Source: Staphylococcus canis (GTDB taxonomy: Bacteria; Bacillota; Bacilli; Staphylococcales; Staphylococcaceae). From it: a stretch of DNA of 56,596 nucleotides. The number at the start of each line of letters is the position of its first letter. Position 1 is the first letter of the stretch. The position numbers and the translations under genes are program-made. Below the pieces are notes generated by a model. The model did no database searches and had not been told where the DNA came from. It was given only the letters and a program-made list of their open reading frames with translations. The DNA is taken from the NCBI RefSeq assembly GCF_016238445.1, contig NZ_JABANU010000016.1, positions 1-56,596 of the forward strand, in the 5' to 3' direction. This document shows, one piece after another, positions 17,227-25,506 of the stretch.

Positions 17227-17793
17227 GTGTTTGAGAATGAAACTACTGTAACTTCAAGTAACTATGAATGCATGTATGTTAAGTTGGGATCAACAGATCA
17301 CTCAATATATACAGATGAAAACTTTGAAAGTGAGACTCACCTTTTGGAACATAAAAATAATGTTTTCGAAGTGTTATATGAGTATGATAATAGTCAAAAA
17401 GTAGCTATAAAACATCAAAAGCATGTTTATTTCACATACAAAAACGACGTCATTCCAATGCTATTTTCTGAATACGATTTACATGCTAATCACATCGAGT
17501 TAATTTTCTATGACAATGGTTGGTTTAGTTATGAAGTGGGAAGCGATAGTGAAGAGTCAATCGATATTACGAATGAATGGCAATTGATAGCAAATCACTT
17601 TAAAATATTGAATGTTTTACAAATGGAAAAATACGCCATTTCAATCAAAAAGTTGCTAGATGATAATATTCACGCAAGAGAGTCGCTATCTCAACTCTCT
17701 AAGGAAAAAGAAAAAATATTAAAACGTTATCTTAATTTAAGAAAGTCTAAATTAGGTCAAATTCAAGTTAAATTATGGGAGTTTCGTTCATGA
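17227..17793 (+). CDS. Unrecognised operon protein, 188 aa, C-terminal coiled coil
   Basis: I do not recognise this family. The GTG at 17227 directly follows the previous stop (TAG 17224-17226), with AGAGGTG 7 bases upstream, so translation is coupled. The first 125 residues look beta-rich and acidic with many aromatics (VYFTYKNDVIPMLFSEYDL, ELIFYDNGWFSYEV). The last 60 form a likely coiled coil (MEKYAISIKKLLDDNIHARE...LSKEKEKILKRYLNLRKSK) ending in a basic tail. There is no signal peptide or membrane segment. The architecture, a soluble N-domain plus a basic C-terminal coiled coil, recurs in the 235-aa protein at 21847, which suggests a scaffold or adaptor for the glycosyltransferases. That is inference. 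Confidence 0.75.
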   Translation: MFENETTVTSSNYECMYVKLGSTDHSIYTDENFESETHLLEHKNNVFEVLYEYDNSQKVAIKHQKHVYFTYKNDVIPMLFSEYDLHANHIELIFYDNGWFSYEVGSDSEESIDITNEWQLIANHFKILNVLQMEKYAISIKKLLDDNIHARESLSQLSKEKEKILKRYLNLRKSKLGQIQVKLWEFRS

Positions 17794-20342
17794 ATTTAAA
17801 AACTTTGAAATATTTGTTGTTCGGTAAAATGAAACCATTTCAAATGACGGAAAAGCCTATTGATATTAAGTCTGAGGAAAATGAAGTTTTAAAATCTATA
17901 TCAGAAATAATGGATATCAATCCTGGTGAAGCAACTTATAAAATAAATCAACTGGGATTTTTATCGGAATATGTTGATTACTTAAAAGTGTTTCATCAAA
18001 CAGGTAAAGGTGACTTGAGTTCGGTATACGATGACATAGACATTGATGAAGCTATAGTAACAAAAGACTTATTTTTGAATTATAAGGTTGGTATTATTGC
18101 TGACACCTTTTTATATCGTGCACTTGAAGGATCCTGTCATCTTAAATACATTAACCATAATGGTCAAGATGATGATTATGATTTTGTCATTATCGCATCG
18201 ACTTGGAAAGGGATTGATGGTTACTGGGAAGGTAATACTAATATAAATAGTGAAAAATATGAAGAATTAACATATTTTATCAGATCTTTAAAAAAGAGAA
18301 ACATACCTGTTATATTTTTTAATAAAGAGGATCCCGTTAATTTTGATGTATTTAAAATGCATGCCAAAGAGGTTGGAACTGTTATTACAACTGAAGTGAG
18401 CTACAAAGAAAAATATCGTCAATTAATAGGAAATGATCAAGTTTATCATACGCATTTTCCTATTAATCCAAGCATTCATAATCCTATCAATAAGTCTCAT
18501 GATACAAATCAATCTGTGGTATTCGCAGGGTCTTGGGTTCAAAAGTATCAAGAGCGTATTAATGATACAAGAACGTTGTTTGATGGTGTAATTAGAAGTG
18601 ATTATGATCTGACAATATTTGATAGGAATTTGTGGTTAGATCAGACAAAATATCAATTTCCGTCGAACTATATAAAATATATAGCTGCGCCATTAACACA
18701 TGAGCAAACGATGAAGATGCATAAGCTTCATCCTAATGCAATTAACTTGAATACAATTAAATATTCATCAAGTATGTGTGCAAATCGTGTATTTGAATTG
18801 CAAGCAATGGGGAATTTTTTAATATCCAATTATAATACGTTTGTAAATATGGCCTTTCCACAAGTTCAAATGATTTTTAATGAAAATGATGTCCAACCTA
18901 CACTTGAATTAGATGCACTTTTATTAGATCGTGCGAAATCATCAAGCATTCAAAATATGATGCTGAATTTCAATCATTTCAAGTGGCTCCGTAATATTGC
19001 TATTATCTTAGGATTTACAGCGAAAGATTTTAAGGAACCGACTATTACTGTTATTAAGGAACCGACGGATATAGATATTGAAACTATTGTAGCTCGGCAG
19101 AGTTATGACAATATTATTATAAGTGAACCAGGTGAGCAGATTACCACGCCATACTATACATACTTTAGTAGTCAACATGAGTATGAGTCAGATTATTTAA
19201 AAAACATGGTAGCTGCTACGATGTATGCGGATGTGGAATTTATAACGAATAGTGATATACATGACGAATTTGTTAATGCATACTCATCAAAGTACTTAAC
19301 GTTGTTTAAGACGGGAATTACAAATTATCGAAAGGGTTATACATTAGGAAAGACATACATAGATAATCATCCCCTTGAACATAATTTGAAAACACCTGAA
19401 TTGAGTATTATTGTACCTGTCCATAATAACGGTAGTCATTTGGAACACAAATGTTTAAGATCTATTATCAAAAACAAAGATTTTGAACGATTTGAAGTGA
19501 TTTTAGTAGATGATGGTTCTAGTGATAAAACAACAATAGAGATCTTGAAATTTTTTGATAGACGTTATCCAAATATTCAACTTATTCATTTAGATGAAGC
19601 GTCTGGAAGTGCATCTACACCTAGAAATATTGGGATTCAAAATGCTAAAAGTGACTATATTACTTTCTTAGATCCAGACAACGAGTGGGTTGGAGATGGT
19701 ATCAATCAGTTACTTCATCGAATCAAATCGAATGCTCAAATAGATATGGTTATTGGAAATATGTTGAAAGTGGATAATGAAAAAACACAAGAGCATAATT
19801 ACTATCATTATTTTACAAATTACGCACAGTCAGAAGTAACGAACAGTACACAGGAATTATTAAGACAGACGAAACTTAAAACTGCAAGCATTCAAGCACT
19901 TATTGTGAAAAAATCATTAATTACATCTAACAATATCAGAATGGTACCAGGTGCATTAGGACAAGATTCATTATTTTTCCTAGAAATCATGCATAATGCG
20001 AACCACGTGGAAGTTATTGATACAATGATACATGTTTATTATGCTGCAGTACTCACATCGATGACTAATACAATTTCAAAGTCTTTTTTTGAAAAGTATA
20101 TTTTAATTGAAAAAGAAAAGATAAGTTTTTTGAAGAAAAATAATTATTTAGATGTATATATGAATCATAGGTTTAATTACTACATGAAGAATTGGTATAT
20201 CAAACGAATTAGAAATAGCAACGTTGTAGATCAACCAGTCATTGAGGAGTTTTTAAAATTATACTCTTTATATGAAGGTATCAAAAGACCTGTCGATAAA
20301 GCATTAGAAAATGAAATAAAAAATCTAAAAAGTGAGGTTTAA
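17790..20342 (+). CDS. Fused glycosyltransferase: CgeB-like GT-B plus GT2 (GT-A)
   Basis: This 850-aa protein appears to carry two transferase units. Residues about 100-405 resemble the CgeB / Glyco_trans_1_2 group: SVVFAGSWVQKYQERI begins the donor half, and SMCANRVFELQAMGNFLISN is the typical donor-binding motif. Residues about 415-535 are a linker domain. Residues about 538-770 are a GT2 domain: LSIIVPVHNNGSHLEHKCLRSI, the UDP-binding ILVDDGSSDKT, and FLDPDNEW, where the usual DxD metal site reads DPD. The start is placed at ATG 17790, not 15 bases upstream, because GGGAG lies at the right distance and its ATG overlaps the previous TGA (ATGA coupling). Such fusions usually add two residues of one repeat unit, so this is a candidate polymerase of the locus. 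Confidence 0.82.
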   Translation: MNLKTLKYLLFGKMKPFQMTEKPIDIKSEENEVLKSISEIMDINPGEATYKINQLGFLSEYVDYLKVFHQTGKGDLSSVYDDIDIDEAIVTKDLFLNYKVGIIADTFLYRALEGSCHLKYINHNGQDDDYDFVIIASTWKGIDGYWEGNTNINSEKYEELTYFIRSLKKRNIPVIFFNKEDPVNFDVFKMHAKEVGTVITTEVSYKEKYRQLIGNDQVYHTHFPINPSIHNPINKSHDTNQSVVFAGSWVQKYQERINDTRTLFDGVIRSDYDLTIFDRNLWLDQTKYQFPSNYIKYIAAPLTHEQTMKMHKLHPNAINLNTIKYSSSMCANRVFELQAMGNFLISNYNTFVNMAFPQVQMIFNENDVQPTLELDALLLDRAKSSSIQNMMLNFNHFKWLRNIAIILGFTAKDFKEPTITVIKEPTDIDIETIVARQSYDNIIISEPGEQITTPYYTYFSSQHEYESDYLKNMVAATMYADVEFITNSDIHDEFVNAYSSKYLTLFKTGITNYRKGYTLGKTYIDNHPLEHNLKTPELSIIVPVHNNGSHLEHKCLRSIIKNKDFERFEVILVDDGSSDKTTIEILKFFDRRYPNIQLIHLDEASGSASTPRNIGIQNAKSDYITFLDPDNEWVGDGINQLLHRIKSNAQIDMVIGNMLKVDNEKTQEHNYYHYFTNYAQSEVTNSTQELLRQTKLKTASIQALIVKKSLITSNNIRMVPGALGQDSLFFLEIMHNANHVEVIDTMIHVYYAAVLTSMTNTISKSFFEKYILIEKEKISFLKKNNYLDVYMNHRFNYYMKNWYIKRIRNSNVVDQPVIEEFLKLYSLYEGIKRPVDKALENEIKNLKSEV

Positions 20343-20344
20343 CA

Positions 20345-21487
20345 ATGGCTTATTTACTCATAACTAATGCGTATCCTAATAAAGACAAAATATATGCGAA
20401 TGCATTTGTTCATAGACGTGTTAAGGAATATATAGCACGTGACCTTGATGTAACTGTAGTAGTATTTACAACGAAGATTAAACGTGACGAAATATATGAT
20501 GGTGTGAGAGTTAAGTATATGGATGAATCTCAACTGTATAACCATCTCTTATATCATCAATATGATAAATTACTATTTCATTTTATTAACTACAAAATGT
20601 TCAATGCAGTAGAGCGTATTGAAAATAAACCAGATATTGTCGTTTGGCTACATGGATTTGAGGCTGAAAATTGGTATACGCGTTATTATAATTATCTTGC
20701 GTCTCCAAAAGCGCTTAAAGAACAATTACGTAAAAAAGATGAACATTATCCGTACCAACAAGCATTTTTAAGACATTTAATGCAAAGAGATGATATACGT
20801 GTTCAATTTATTTATGTTTCAAGAGGATTAAAAGAATACTATGTAGATCCATTTGTCGGAGTGGAACCAAAGGAATATTATATTATTCCTAATATTATTG
20901 ATCATAAGCTTTTCCCGTATCGTGAGAAAAAAGAAGAAGATCGATTCAATATTTTATCTATTAGACCATTTACTGCAAAGAACTATGCGAATGATTTAAC
21001 GGTTCGTACAATACAACTACTTTCTAAAAAAAGTTATTTTAAGAAGTTGACTTTTTCAATATATGGTGATGGACCGTTATTTGATCAAATTACTAAACCT
21101 ATAAAACATTATAAAAATGTAAATTTAAATAAAATGTTTGTACCACAACCTGAAATTTCCAAAATTCATGCTGAAAATGGTATTTACTTAGGGCCAAGTC
21201 GTCATGACTCTCAAGGTGTTTCATTAAATGAAGCGATGAGTTCAGGACTTGTACCAATTTCGAATCATATTGGTGGTATTCCGGATTTTATTCAACACGG
21301 TAAGAGTGGCTTTTTAGCTCAAAGAAATAATGTTGAAGAAATGGCAGAATACATTGATTATTTAATTAAGCATCCAGATCAATTTTTAGAAATGAGTCGA
21401 GAAGCATCAAGTTCGATTCAACAATTAACTGGAACTCATAATGTGATTGAAAAAGAGGTTGAGGTGATTACTGATGGGAAACATTAA
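20345..21487 (+). CDS. Glycosyltransferase family 4
   Basis: This is a 380-aa GT-B enzyme. The N-terminal LLITNAYPNKDKIYANAFVHRRV lies at 4-26, WLHGFEAENWYTRYYNY is in the acceptor half, and the IYVSRGLKEYY hinge region follows. The donor domain contains ILSIRPFTAKNYANDLTVRTI, FSIYGDGPLFDQI and the canonical EX7E-type motif in YLGPSRHDSQGVSLNEAMSSGLVPIS with GGIPDFI, which is the best preserved of the locus. Membrane segments are absent. The gene starts 2 bases after the previous stop, with GTGAGG as ribosome site, and its 3' end overlaps the next gene by 14 bases. Sugar specificity is unknown. Confidence 0.85.
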   Translation: MAYLLITNAYPNKDKIYANAFVHRRVKEYIARDLDVTVVVFTTKIKRDEIYDGVRVKYMDESQLYNHLLYHQYDKLLFHFINYKMFNAVERIENKPDIVVWLHGFEAENWYTRYYNYLASPKALKEQLRKKDEHYPYQQAFLRHLMQRDDIRVQFIYVSRGLKEYYVDPFVGVEPKEYYIIPNIIDHKLFPYREKKEEDRFNILSIRPFTAKNYANDLTVRTIQLLSKKSYFKKLTFSIYGDGPLFDQITKPIKHYKNVNLNKMFVPQPEISKIHAENGIYLGPSRHDSQGVSLNEAMSSGLVPISNHIGGIPDFIQHGKSGFLAQRNNVEEMAEYIDYLIKHPDQFLEMSREASSSIQQLTGTHNVIEKEVEVITDGKH

Positions 21488-21833
21488 TTATAAAAAAGCA
21501 TATGAATATTTAGAAGAACAATTAGAAGATATTATGATTGAAACAGCAGAATTGTTAGATAACAATCCAGCTACTTTGAAAATTGATGATATTATAGTTA
21601 ATCGAAAGCAAGAAGGTAACGTTGATGTCATTATCAGTAGCTCAGGTGAAAACATGGAATATGCCTTGTATATTTATAAAAAAGGTGAATCTGTAGCATT
21701 AGAAAAGTTAATGTACCAACACTCAAACACTTTTAATTTAGATTTAGAACCTGGCCGCTATAAGATCAAAGGATTCGTGAGACAAAATCGAGAACAAAAA
21801 ATATCAAAAGATAAAGAAATTAGAGTTTACTAA
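21474..21833 (+). CDS. Unrecognised operon protein, 119 aa, beta-rich
   Basis: No family is recognised. A helical N-terminus (KAYEYLEEQLEDIMIETAELL) is followed by a region predicted to be a small beta sandwich (DVIISSSGENMEYALYIYKKGESV, then FNLDLEPGRYKIKGFVRQ and EIRVY). The EPGRYKIKGFV pattern looks like the last strands of an Ig-like fold. There is no signal peptide, so it is cytoplasmic. The start overlaps the preceding gene by 14 bases with GAGGTG inside that gene, so the two are translationally coupled. A regulatory or structural subunit of a transferase complex is possible, but nothing in the sequence proves it. Confidence 0.72.
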   Translation: MGNINYKKAYEYLEEQLEDIMIETAELLDNNPATLKIDDIIVNRKQEGNVDVIISSSGENMEYALYIYKKGESVALEKLMYQHSNTFNLDLEPGRYKIKGFVRQNREQKISKDKEIRVY

Positions 21834-21849
21834 ATGGAGTGAGTTAGTG

Positions 21850-22554
21850 ATGAACGATTATATTATATCAAATAATTTATCTAAATCTGAGACAACACTA
21901 ACAGTAATATTCAAAAATCAGTCAAATGCTTCAGTGCAAGAAGTTAAACAAAGTATGAGTGAATTTGATCAAATCATCTTTAACTTTGAAGAGACAATCA
22001 CCAAATCAGATATGGAAGTAGTTCAAGAACTATTAAAAACTGTTAAGAAAACAGCAATGATCCTCACATCATTTGATCTGAAGGCGAATCACAAAAATAA
22101 AATATTACAGGTTATCAAAGAAATCAGTGAGAGTAAGAGAATTAATATTTATTATATTGAAGATGGAAAATTAAAAGTAGAATTTTTAGATGTAAGTACT
22201 GTTCAATATAACCATGATCATAATAATCAACTATTTAAATCTGTTGAGGAAGAATTGGAGATTGCTCAACAGATTCCAACATATGATGATAAAGCATTAA
22301 AACAAGAGCTCATAAAAATTAAAGAAGATTATGATGAATTATATGCTGTTTATTTATATACGCATAAACGAATGCAATATGCTTTTAGAGAATTGCATAA
22401 ATTTAAAAGAAGTGCTTGGACATATAAGAAGCAATATTTAAAATATGAAATGGTGTTAGATAACTTAGAAAAAGTGTCAACTTATAAAAAACGACTGAAT
22501 AAGAAGAATATAAAAAAAGCAGTTAATCTGTTATTGAAGAAGGTGAGAAAATGA
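21850..22554 (+). CDS. Unrecognised operon protein, 234 aa, C-terminal coiled coil
   Basis: No family is recognised. The N-terminal part (1-120) looks like an alternating alpha/beta domain (TLTVIFKNQ, DQIIFNFEETITKSDMEVV, AMILTSFDLKANHKNK, INIYYIEDGKL). The C-terminal 90 residues are a basic coiled coil (ALKQELIKIKEDYDELYAVY ... LKYEMVLDNLEKVSTYKK) ending KKAVNLLLKKVRK. It is soluble. The start could be GTG 21847 (7 bases from GGAG) or ATG 21850 (10 bases); ATG is listed. It overlaps the next gene by ATGA. The segment FDQIIFNFEETITKSDMEVV resembles YDQIILVFKRSEDMVKFVE in the N-terminus of the next protein, hinting at a shared domain. Confidence 0.72.
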   Translation: MNDYIISNNLSKSETTLTVIFKNQSNASVQEVKQSMSEFDQIIFNFEETITKSDMEVVQELLKTVKKTAMILTSFDLKANHKNKILQVIKEISESKRINIYYIEDGKLKVEFLDVSTVQYNHDHNNQLFKSVEEELEIAQQIPTYDDKALKQELIKIKEDYDELYAVYLYTHKRMQYAFRELHKFKRSAWTYKKQYLKYEMVLDNLEKVSTYKKRLNKKNIKKAVNLLLKKVRK

Positions 22555-24548
22555 AAAATAATGAAATTTATACACCTGAACAATTAGAAGCAATGAAACA
22601 ACCACATAAGAAGAAGACACATACTTTTATTGATGAATTATTTAATACTAATTCCTCCTTCCGTCCACAAAATTTATCTAAAGGCATTGCTTATATTAAT
22701 TATATTGATAATTTAGATTTTACAGAGATTGAAGATTTAGTAATTAATTATGATCAGATTATTTTAGTGTTTAAACGTAGCGAAGATATGGTGAAGTTTG
22801 TTGAAAGAGATTTAAGTCATAGTGCAAAAATTCAAGCATTTTTAGACAATAGTGATTTCAATGAAACCTTTAAGTTCATTATTAAACAGATTCAGTATAC
22901 GCACTGTATATTTTCCTTATATCACGAAGATATCAAAAGGGATGTATTGATCAACAAAAATGATTTGAAATCTAGTATTGTATATCATCTAAATGGTTTT
23001 AATATCTATCCGACTTACATTGTTAGAAACTTAAGTTTCGACCATACAATTAATAAATTTATAAAGTATTATATTAATGAAGTTTGTAATTTTAGTATAG
23101 GTGTGTCTCACATTAGATTAGAGGACTCTGAAGAGAGCATACATACTATTGATATATCATCATTTCATGAAGTTATACAAGCTTTGGACACTATTAATGC
23201 GATATATGCGCAAACCAAAAGCTCTAATTTATCTTTAAGTTATAATGACGAAGCAAATGCTTTAATTGACAGTATCAAACTGTATATGGCCGGTTTAGAA
23301 GCAGACGATAGAGAAGAAATCAGAAATTATATCATTAATCATACGAATCAGTTTAATTTTAGTCGTTTGAATGATGGTCAAGCTGAAACTCTCGTCATTG
23401 CATATTGCTTTCCACCTTTCATTGATACAAGTGGTAATGTAATGGCCAAGCGTATACGTGACAAAGGTGAAGTTGTTGATATTATTTCTAACAATATGTC
23501 TCGCATTCGAAAAAAAGATATGAAACTCAACAGTTTATCAGAACACTTGATAGATGTTCATTATCTATTAGATGCCAAGCAAGCTTTTTCAAGTTGGGAA
23601 AGTATTTCAGGATTCACTGAAAAAGGTTTAGATGTTATTTATCAAAACCAAAAGGTATATCAAAATTTATATTCAAGAGCCATGTTTCCTCAGTCGCATT
23701 TTCTAGCGTTTGAAATTAAACGTTCAAATCCTGAAATTTATTGGAGAGCAGAATTTTCAGATCCGCTACATTCAACTGTGACAAGTGATTTACGCTATGC
23801 ACCTATCACAGATGAAATATATTTAGAAACAGTAAAACAACAAATTAAACCTAATCTAAGAGAACTTGTAGATGATAATGTGTTCAATGTGTGTGAATTA
23901 TTAGCACTCTCTCATGCTAATGAGTTGATTTTTACTAATGAAAATCAACTAGAGTATATGATTGAGCGTTTTGATGAAACAATTAAAAATTCTATACGAG
24001 AACGTGCAGTGATTTCACGACACCCAATACCATTAAAAGAGGACTACAGAAAGGTCATTTCTAATTATCAAGTTTCACCAGATTACGTTAATTTAGGATA
24101 TTTTGGAAACTTTTACGCGACTAGAGGCTTTAATGAAATTGAATTGGTTTGTAAATATCTTGAAATTGCTGGAGAAACAAATTTTAAAATTCATTGTTTT
24201 ACAAATATCAATGGTACGGTCAAAAGATTATATCAAGCGAGTGATTTCAAAGAATACATTATACTACACCCACTAGTAGGGTATTTTGAATTTTTAAATA
24301 TTACTACTATGTTTGATGGTTTATTATTATTTGATGCACATACTATAGGAATTAAACCGCTTAATCCTTATATTCCTTCAAAATTGAGTGATTATAAAGG
24401 TAGTGGCAGAAAAGTTTGGGCATTTACGGAAGAAAATAGTATTATGGATAGGGATGAAGATATCTTAAGAACACGTATGAGTGATTATGAACACTATATA
24501 GATAACTTTAAAAAAATTAAAGGTTTTGCTTCTCGCTTTAATCTTTGA
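22551..24548 (+). CDS. Large protein: unknown N-domain plus GT-B (GT4-like) glycosyltransferase domain
   Basis: The protein has 665 aa and no membrane segment. Residues 1-270 match nothing I know; they contain an alpha/beta stretch similar to the neighbouring 234-aa protein. Residues about 278-660 look like a GT-B transferase of the WcaI kind: TLVIAYCFPPFIDTSGNVMAKR (about 280-301) matches the FxP..D.SGN..A opening motif, LGYFGNFYATRGFNEIE (515-531) opens the donor domain, and KPLNPYIPSKLSDYKGSGRKVWAF corresponds to the PxKL.dY...G donor motif. The family call for the second half is reasonable, but catalytic residues cannot be assigned with certainty. Its start overlaps the preceding stop (ATGA). 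The extra N-domain makes it much longer than the usual 380-400 aa. Confidence 0.75.
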   Translation: MKNNEIYTPEQLEAMKQPHKKKTHTFIDELFNTNSSFRPQNLSKGIAYINYIDNLDFTEIEDLVINYDQIILVFKRSEDMVKFVERDLSHSAKIQAFLDNSDFNETFKFIIKQIQYTHCIFSLYHEDIKRDVLINKNDLKSSIVYHLNGFNIYPTYIVRNLSFDHTINKFIKYYINEVCNFSIGVSHIRLEDSEESIHTIDISSFHEVIQALDTINAIYAQTKSSNLSLSYNDEANALIDSIKLYMAGLEADDREEIRNYIINHTNQFNFSRLNDGQAETLVIAYCFPPFIDTSGNVMAKRIRDKGEVVDIISNNMSRIRKKDMKLNSLSEHLIDVHYLLDAKQAFSSWESISGFTEKGLDVIYQNQKVYQNLYSRAMFPQSHFLAFEIKRSNPEIYWRAEFSDPLHSTVTSDLRYAPITDEIYLETVKQQIKPNLRELVDDNVFNVCELLALSHANELIFTNENQLEYMIERFDETIKNSIRERAVISRHPIPLKEDYRKVISNYQVSPDYVNLGYFGNFYATRGFNEIELVCKYLEIAGETNFKIHCFTNINGTVKRLYQASDFKEYIILHPLVGYFEFLNITTMFDGLLLFDAHTIGIKPLNPYIPSKLSDYKGSGRKVWAFTEENSIMDRDEDILRTRMSDYEHYIDNFKKIKGFASRFNL

Positions 24549-24568
24549 GTAAGTAAAAAGGTGATGTA

Positions 24569-25480
24569 ATGACTTACAAAGTAAAAGTTGATAAAGTTTC
24601 TAAAATTTATGATTTGAATAACAGTAAAATTAGTAAAATCATATCTTTGCTATCTTTTGGCTATTTTTATAAGCCTAAACCATATTATGCATTACATGAT
24701 GTTTCATTTGAAGTTGAAGAAGGGATGTCAGTAGGATTAATAGGATTAAATGGGTCTGGTAAATCTACGCTTTCTAACATACTTGGAGAAGTGCTTTTAC
24801 CTTCTGAAGGTTATGTTGATATAAAAGGTAAATCATCGTTAATAGCTATATCTGCGGGATTAAAAAACGACTTTACAGGTGAGGAAAACATTCGTTATAA
24901 ATGTTTAATGCATGGCATGTCCTCTAGTGAAATTAAAGCAATTTTTGATGATATTGTTGCATTTTCAGAGTTAGATGAATTTATTTATCAACCTATTAAA
25001 AACTATTCGAGCGGTATGAAAGCGAGATTAGGTTTTTCTATCGCAATTCATACTAATCCCGATGTACTTATAGTAGATGAGGCTTTATCAGTAGGTGATG
25101 AAACGTTCGCCAACAAATGTATTGCTAAAATGAAAGAATTACAAAGAGAAGGGAAAACAATCTTCTTTGTTTCACATTCTGCTGCTCAAATTAAAAATTT
25201 ATGTGATAAAGCGATATGGATACACTATGGACAAATGATAGAATACGGTGATGTTAACTATGTCGTGAATAGATATAACACCTTAATTAGAGGATTTAAG
25301 GCTAGAGATAAAGCAGGGCAGTTAGCATATAAGAGAAAAATGCTAAGATTACAACAACAAAGAAGTGATACCATTACCACTTCTGAATATGATCGTGTGC
25401 ATTGGACTTCTTTTATACCTGTTTTAGGTTCATTAACATTGTTTATTATAAGTATTTTATGGCAATTAGGATTTTTTTAA
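24569..25480 (+). CDS. ABC exporter ATPase (TagH/TarH-like) with C-terminal membrane anchor
   Basis: This is the nucleotide-binding subunit of a polysaccharide/teichoic acid exporter. It has 303 aa. Walker A GLNGSGKST lies at 59-67, the signature YSSGMKARLGFS at 146-157, Walker B VLIVDEALSVGDE at 166-178 and the H-loop histidine at 203. The hallmark of the TagH class is the N-terminal extension SKIYDLNNSKISKIISLLSFG preceding ALHDVSFEVE. S. aureus TarH is shorter (about 264 aa), whereas this protein carries a basic linker (245-268) and a single hydrophobic segment (283-302) at the end, recalling the membrane-anchored tail of Bacillus TagH. It presumably pairs with the permease at 15207. The ribosome site is AAGGTG. 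Confidence 0.87.
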   Translation: MTYKVKVDKVSKIYDLNNSKISKIISLLSFGYFYKPKPYYALHDVSFEVEEGMSVGLIGLNGSGKSTLSNILGEVLLPSEGYVDIKGKSSLIAISAGLKNDFTGEENIRYKCLMHGMSSSEIKAIFDDIVAFSELDEFIYQPIKNYSSGMKARLGFSIAIHTNPDVLIVDEALSVGDETFANKCIAKMKELQREGKTIFFVSHSAAQIKNLCDKAIWIHYGQMIEYGDVNYVVNRYNTLIRGFKARDKAGQLAYKRKMLRLQQQRSDTITTSEYDRVHWTSFIPVLGSLTLFIISILWQLGFF

Positions 25481-25506
25481 ATTAAAACAAGGAAGCTGAT
25501 GATATT

